A stretch of DNA of 64,000 nucleotides from Candidula unifasciata. Its lineage: Eukaryota > Mollusca > Gastropoda > Stylommatophora > Geomitridae. Every line of letters begins with the position of its first letter. The stretch's first letter is position 1. The DNA lies in contig CAJHNH020006201.1 of the NCBI GenBank assembly GCA_905116865.2, positions 372,001 through 436,000 on the forward strand, read 5' to 3'. A program made the position numbers and the translations under genes. Positions 50,901 through 58,485 of this stretch are shown here, piece by piece. Below the pieces are notes generated by a model. That model had not been told where the DNA came from. It searched no databases and saw only the letters and a program-made list of their open reading frames with translations.

Positions 50901-53900
50901 CTTGGATGATGAAGTTGAAGCTTTAGATCCAAAATGACTCTGGTATGCTTTCATTCATTCATTCAGTAGCATGTCCCTCGCGGAACCTCGCTGCCATAAC
51001 AACCCTCCGGAAAACCTTCCTATCATGAGCAAGATGTCCTGCGTCTGATACACCCATCTGGAGATCATCTGCCACATCCTGCACCCATCTTCTCCTTGGC
51101 CTTCCTCTTCCTCTCTTCCCAGGCATATACCCCTCCATTATTGTTCTCTCTAGACCTCCATGACGTTTCAAGTGACCAAAATATTTCAATTTTCTTTGTT
51201 TTATTGTCTTTACTAGCCAACCCTCTTCAATATTCAGCTCTTGAAGTATGGATGCATTTGTTCTTTTCTTTACCCAAGATATTCTTAGAACCTGTCTGTA
51301 ACATTTATATTCAAATGCATTTATGCGCTGTTCCGCTTGTTTAGTAAGTGTCCAGGTCTCACAGGCGTATGTTGCAATGGGAAAGATGCATGCTCTTAAA
51401 AATCTGACCTTTGTAATTCTATCTGTACAATTCCATAATTTATTCAGTTGTTTTAGTCTTTGAAGAGCAATTGATAGTCGCCGTTTAATTTCTTTCATTG
51501 TGTCACCATTGTTGGTAACCAGTGACCCAAGATATTCGAAATTTTCCACCACTTCCAATCTTTCCTCATTAACATATATTTCCTTCTCCATGGCAGTTTT
51601 GTTTGTATGCATTATCTTTGTTTTTGCTGTGTTAAGAAATAAGTTATGATTTTCACTATTTCTTTGGAGTGAGGTTAATAAGTTTTCTAAACCATTTTGT
51701 GATGTTGATAGTAATACTGTATCATCAGCATAACGAATTTCTGGTATTTCATGACCACCGATGTTTAGGGCATCATATTGTTCCTTGTTTATATCATCTC
51801 TTACATTTCTCATTATATTTTCGGCGTACAGGTTGAACAAATACGGTGACAGCACACATCCCTGACGGACTCCTTGCTTGATGCCAAACCAGTCTGATGT
51901 CTCTCCATCTATTCTGACTGCTGCTTGTTGGTCTTGATAGAGCATTTTAATGAGCTGCACTATATGTGATGGAAAGCCCATATTCCTCATGATTTCCCAA
52001 AGCTTCTGATGTTGTACACAGTAGCTGTTCTAATTTCTTTTAATACCCAATCAGGGAGCTAAATGGAACAGCCTTTTCCTACTCTTATCAGGCCGAATTT
52101 TATTGTCAAGATAGAATTTAAGAGGTCAAATTTCATCCTGTTTCTTAGGTTAGATTTGATAAATTCACTCCAAATGAAAAACATTTACCATCTAAACGTC
52201 AAAAACGCCAACTAAATGCAAGGGAAAACATCTCAGTCTGGATGTAAAATATCCAAAGTGGCAACACTGGGAAATACAGGCAGTCACTTGCAAGTTTGTG
52301 TCCAGCTTCAGCTAAACTAAAGTGAGGATAGAGAAATATACTAGGAAATATTTTGTTTTGTCTTAAGTGTGAGTATCTTAACAATGAATTTCCAGGTCCT
52401 GATTACGATGCATCCTGGAGACCACATGCAGGCAGTTACTGTGGGAGAAATGGGCTACGTCACATCATATTCACCCAACACACACAAGGGAGAGCACCAG
52501 ACTCTTGTATTTGTAAGCTAAAGTGTTTCTCATGAGTTACCCTTTGTTATACATATGTATTCGCGCGTGCGAGTGCACACAAAGTGTGCTTATGTAAATT
52601 GGGAGCAGTGGTGGTGCTAGACTCAAAAATGCAGATCAGAAGGTCATGGGTTCTAATCCTAACAGAACCAGGTATTTTCTTCAATAATGACCTTGGCTCC
52701 CAGGTCGACCCAGCTTCAAATGGGTACCAGGAAAGGTCCCGGAAAGTAAAGGTGGCCAGCATGATGCTGACTACATCACCCGCCAGGAGCCGATTGATCT
52801 GTGAAATATATATCTAACCCTGTTTGCCCAGTACACTTGCAGGTGCAGAAAAGGGTCATTTACTAAGATATGTGTATAATTCATTCAATCTGAAGCTATG
52901 GCGGAGAAGCGTCTCGATGCTTTACTGACGATCCAAAGGCCTTGGGTTCGAATCTGCATCACAAAAGATTTTTTATTTTAGAAATGACCTTGGCTTCTAG
53001 TTTGACTCAGTAAAGTCGGCAGCACATACACTCCAGGGAAGTAGGCAGCCACGTGATAGCGGCCAAATCACACGGCGAGGGCTGTTTGGTCCAGTGTTGT
53101 ATGCCCGATGTGCCTCTAACATGAGAAGGGTCCTTTGCAAAATTGATTTATTCACTACCTAGCAACTTCTTCACATTCATCGGCTCTAAATGCTCTCTAA
53201 AGGCTGGAGTGTTGCATGCACATATTTTGTACAGATCTGGCTGATATTGTGCAGACTGTTGGTTTCTTGCCTCTTAGATGTGGTCTGACTTCCAAGGAAG
53301 CCAGGGAAGTGTGTAGAAAGCTGCACCGCCATATGTGCTTCAGTACCACTGTATTGTCAACCTACATTATAGTTTTCTTCACTCCCTGTGATTCATCTTG
53401 TTGTGACACTAATCCATTCTCTACTGCTAGTTATTTCGATTCTTTTTTTCCCCCCTTACTATTATTCTATTCACTCCTGTCCTTGGGTATTGATGAGCAC
53501 TCATAGAAAGTATTAGAAAGATAGGACGCACGCACTAAACAGCATAAAAATTGAATATATCACATGTAAACAACAATTACGCCTGGCTTTGGAAACAAGT
53601 GTACTAAGCGCATGTTTTTACTACACTTTTCTCCACGGGGAGGTGCATTTGTTGTTTGTAGGTGACAGATTTGATTGTACACTTGTTTTGTCTGTTTAAT
53701 ATAGCGTGCTCAAAATGGATAAATAGTTAAGCCCGAAGGAGTTCAGCACTTTGAGATAGAAGTAATTAAACTAATAATTCCAATACCAGGGGTTACTATA
53801 TGAACTGTCTGTATTAAAAGACAGCAATGATATCAGTTATCCTGAGTGCAGTCATGTAACATATGTTGAGTTGGTTGGTAGTGAAAGAGTTAAAGCCTGT

Positions 53901-56900
53901 AGCCAGTGCTGGTGGGATTTAACATGTTTGGCTTACATTTCAGCTGGAACCTGGCGAGTCCAAAGACATCTACATCCCTATTGTGGTTGACAAGGAGCTT
54001 CATGAGAACCTGGTGAACTTCCGTGTCACTGCAACTTGTTTTCTTGAGCGAGATGAATACGTAGGAACTATGAATCTCAAGGTTAGATTCCTCAACCATT
54101 TCTGTTAGCAGTTTTACCCTTTCAGCCCAGGAAGGATTTTTAGCAGTTGCACTAGGAAAAAAATACTATGAGGAATCATGAGTGCACAATATTTATAGAA
54201 TCTTAAATACTGTGAAGATGGGCATTAGACGTTAGAGAGCATCATAGTGTGGGAAAGTATTGTCTTCTTCTTTCCGAATCACCGTGTCATATTTTCTCTG
54301 TTATATATCATTTAGAAAGATGCACGGAAAGAGAGACAGAGGAAGACAGTGAGAGAAGATTCTTGACAGTCTTTTGTCATGGCATGGAGGGGTGTCAGCG
54401 CATGAACTGATACACGCAGTTGCCGATCACGGATTGTGGAGAGGCATGATCCCTACGCTAGTTGCCAAGGCACTTGATGAGGATGATGATATCATCTGGT
54501 CTAATCATACTTAAAATCTACCTTCTAGATTGTCCTTTTTATTGTGTTCAGCCTTTTGCGTGGAGGGGGGATGTTCAGGACAAATGAGAGAATGATTGCA
54601 GATATGTTTGAGAAGAAATAAGTCTAATTCATAACATGCCAACATCACCATCATCACCATCATGTGCTCTGCCAATTGGCATAGGTGCTTTTACATCTCC
54701 ACAGGTCATGATCCCTGGTTGCCTGGAACAGCTCTCTTGATGATATCCCTCCATGCCATCGTTTCAACCCATTCAGCATCATCTCTCTTGGTCTGCCTCT
54801 ACCCCTCTTTCCACTAATCTTTCCAGTTGTCATAATGATTCCCAATGCCTCTCTTTACATGGTCAAAGAACAGTGTTTGTCTTCTTTCAATTGTTGTTAG
54901 GACAATGGTCCTGAAATCCTATACACATTGTGTGTGTGGAAGACTTTTCATAACGCTTGCAGGTCTTGCTAGTCACATTCACTATCACCGGGATTCCCAT
55001 ATATCGCTCTATAGTAGCAAGATAACAGCATACAACTAACATCTTGAAAGGTGGAAAGTTGCCAGTGAATTGTAGTTGACACATAATCTTATTAACCCCC
55101 CCCCCCCTTCCCTCTCACCTTTGTGGTTTTTATAAAACCATCAGTTTTTAAAAGTTAACTTTTTATCTTTAAAAAAAAAAAATTTCCAGATGCTGTTTAT
55201 TTAAAAATGTAATTGCAGAAGTACCAACTTATTTCCTGTGATCCATTTACAGCCGAATGGAGTGATGAACTACTACCATACACCATATCTGATCGACCTG
55301 ATCCGTTTCCCATCCATTGACATCCCACAATTCAAGGTCAATGTTCCAGAATACTACAGAAAGCAGTTGGTTAGGGAGAACTTATACGTGCCTTGGTCAT
55401 CAGTCGCAATGAATACCATATATGGTAAGTAGGCTGTATCTCTAATTCTGGTAGTCAAGGAAAGAGAAAGAAAGAAATTATGACACACATTAGCTCTTTG
55501 AGTCCCAAGGAACGTATCATACGTTCATAGACTCCTACCTAGAGGCCCAATGAACGCATGATGTGCCGATTTTACGTCTCTTTTGACTACCCCTTGGGCC
55601 TGTGATGCTAAACCCCCTGGGACTCAAAGAGTTAACACAGCATTGACAGCTTTTGAAAACCAGAACAAAATATGGACTATAAACTGTATGGTTTTAAGAC
55701 CAGGTTACATATTTTCAGTTCTTATGTTATTTTGGTTTCAACATATGCCAGTGAAAGTTGGAGAAACATTAAAGACATGGAACGAAAGATAACTTCATTT
55801 GAAAACAAACGCCGGAAGAAAATAAAATAGGATGAATTATAAAGGGGTGGAGAAATAAGAGAAATGTCTGGGCAACCACTGGTAACAACAGATATAAGAC
55901 AAAGAAGAAAGTGCTGTTTTGGAGACGAGCAGACAATCAGCAGATGGGCGCGCACGTACTAACACACCTTGTTAGTTGCGTATCCTTTACAGGACGTTGC
56001 AGAACCAACCCTAACAGCCCCTGGCTGTTGTGTGGTTTCTCTTGGCAAATTTACGTCCAGTAGTTTGCTATTGCTTTCTGGACGGTCGGCTTTCTTGATA
56101 CCATTGTCGAAACCAACGCAAGGCGCATTGCCCGCAACTGGGATCGAACCCGGCATCCCAGCATTCACACAATGAAAAACAAAGGCAAAAAAGAAGCAAG
56201 TAAAGTAAAGGTCCCTTTTTTTCCCACGCCTTTAGGTGAATCGAGAATATAGGGCTTGACCTATATTTTTATAGACCAATCGGCACTTGGTGGGTGATGT
56301 GGTCAGCACTACCCAGGCTGCCTTTACTTCCCAGGCCTGCACCTGGTACCCACTCGAGGCTGGGTCAACCTGGGAGTCAAATTCATTTTTGAAAACAGTC
56401 CGACTCCTTCAGGACGCGAACCCATGACCTTCCGATCCACAGGCGGGCTTCTAGCCGCCGACGCTACGGCGACTCCCAATGAAGAAGCAAAGTCCCCCAA
56501 AAGAAATTGTGACCCGAAAGGTCATGAGAAAGGTTAAAGGTGCTGGACTGAATTCCATTCATGATATTGAATTGATTTCACAGGAATGGAGGAATAGACT
56601 GCGAGTCGTGTAATATAATTGGACACCAGGACAATGATGATGGTGATATCTTACCCCTGCATCAAATTTCTCCTTCAGTTTCACATATGGTTCTTCAAGC
56701 ATGTGTTGTGCACACAAAAAATGCTATAATGATGTAGTCAGAGAGCTTTCTGTTGAAACTGTTGCTTCAGATGTGTTTATCTTTGTTTTTACATTATCCC
56801 TTTAGCCCCTAGAAGCTGAAAAACGGATACTTCTGTTGGGTCCGGTTCCCTGTAGATGTAACTTTTCCGACTTGCCTGTCATGACCTGTTTACAAAATGT

Positions 56901-58453
56901 AAAGTTAATGTAATTGGCTGAGTACACGCCTGCGCAAATGTTTAGGAGGTCACGATATGAATACATTTACTAACAGTAGCATTTAGCGGGCGTTTTCCTT
57001 TGAGCTTAGGGCTTTTTAAAAGCCAAGTTGACATCAGATTTTCTCATACGACAGTGCTTCTTGTTCTTAATAGGTGATGTTGTGGGCCCTGGCTTCTTTG
57101 AAGATTACCTGAATGCAGAGAACACACTGTACCGCCCCTACGGCAGCGGTGAGATGGTGACCTTCAACTTTGCATATAACCTGCTGATACTAAAGTTTAT
57201 GAGGTCGTCCAATCAGCTGGACTTTGATGAAACCAAAACGGTGCTGAAAGAGCTGAATGTGGGTGAGTTGTTTAAATTCAGAGGCTGATGGTGGTTGCTT
57301 GTGTTAGGTGACCTAAAGGGGGATGCGGTCAAATAATGGCTAGTTGAGTCGTCATCCGGGCGAAAATAGCTGGGTTTATATCATCCTCAAAGTGGGTTTT
57401 TCATAGCCTTGTTATTTAAAGCATGGCCCAAATATAGCAGAAAGCTATATAGGACTTGAGGGAGTCAGCATTGTACTGCTACATCACTTGCCTCTTCACA
57501 AGAAAGTAACACCATGTTATCATCATGCTCCCAGTATGCCACAGTGACATGGAAGTACTATCCTTGAACTTTTATTATACAAGCTTCTTCTTCTTCTTCT
57601 TCTTCTTCAGCGTTCCGAGCCCTTGAAGTTAATTGCTGCAGATATCACCAGCCTCCGCTCATCTCTCTGGTTGCTCTTCTCTTTCCAGTTGCTGACACCA
57701 AGTGTTTGCTGGTTTGTCTGGACATTATCTCTCCATCACTTCTTGGTCTGCCTTGTGGTCTATGACCATTCAGCTCCCTTGTGTATATAGTTCTTGTATA
57801 TGAATTATCTTATTTTTCCTTGATAAGATGACCACTCATTTTTAGCCCAGAATTAATAAGTAAATATTTTAATCACATTTCATGTTTAAGATGGTCTCTA
57901 ATTTTAAACTAAAAAAACATTCCCCGTGTGGGTTCCAGGATTCCTCTGTGGGGAAAACAAGCATGTCATAAGAGTCAGTTAATTGGGAATTCCCTTTGAA
58001 GTTGTAGTGCATCTGTCCGAGCAGCAAGGAACAACCAACTGCACACAAGTAAGCCGGTAAAACAGATGAACATACAAAACTCAGGCCCTGGCACAACCAG
58101 GACATTCCACTGGAGCTTTCTGCTGGTGAACAAAGAAGAAAAGCTTAAAAAATAACCAGGCATGCTAACCCATTCAACTAAGGCCTGCAGAAGTCAGAGG
58201 CTTTGGCCAAAAGGCTCAAATATTGCAACCATGCTGTAAATGGGCACAACACAGCTACATCTTGGGATAAACAAAGAAGAAGAACTGAACTTTTTGGGGG
58301 GAAAAACATAACGTCTTATAACAGAAAAATACTATATATATTTAACTAAAAATAATCTTTATTATAAACTTTATGCTTGAACAAATAAGTCAAACAAAAT
58401 ACATTGCACAATTTATTGCCTGGCATATTTCGCTACATTTTATCAGGGGCAAA

Positions 58454-58485
<32 letters not shown>

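Larger units (their letters stand above)
50468..52320 (+). mobile_element. tRNA-derived SINE family D, split by a hAT element
   Basis: Left part 50468-50693 (gtttggctgagcggttgaag; gattcgggttcaaatcctca) and right part from 52270 (aaatacaggcagtcacttgc) rejoin at the hAT target site and together match 28160-28260. Confidence 0.85.
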
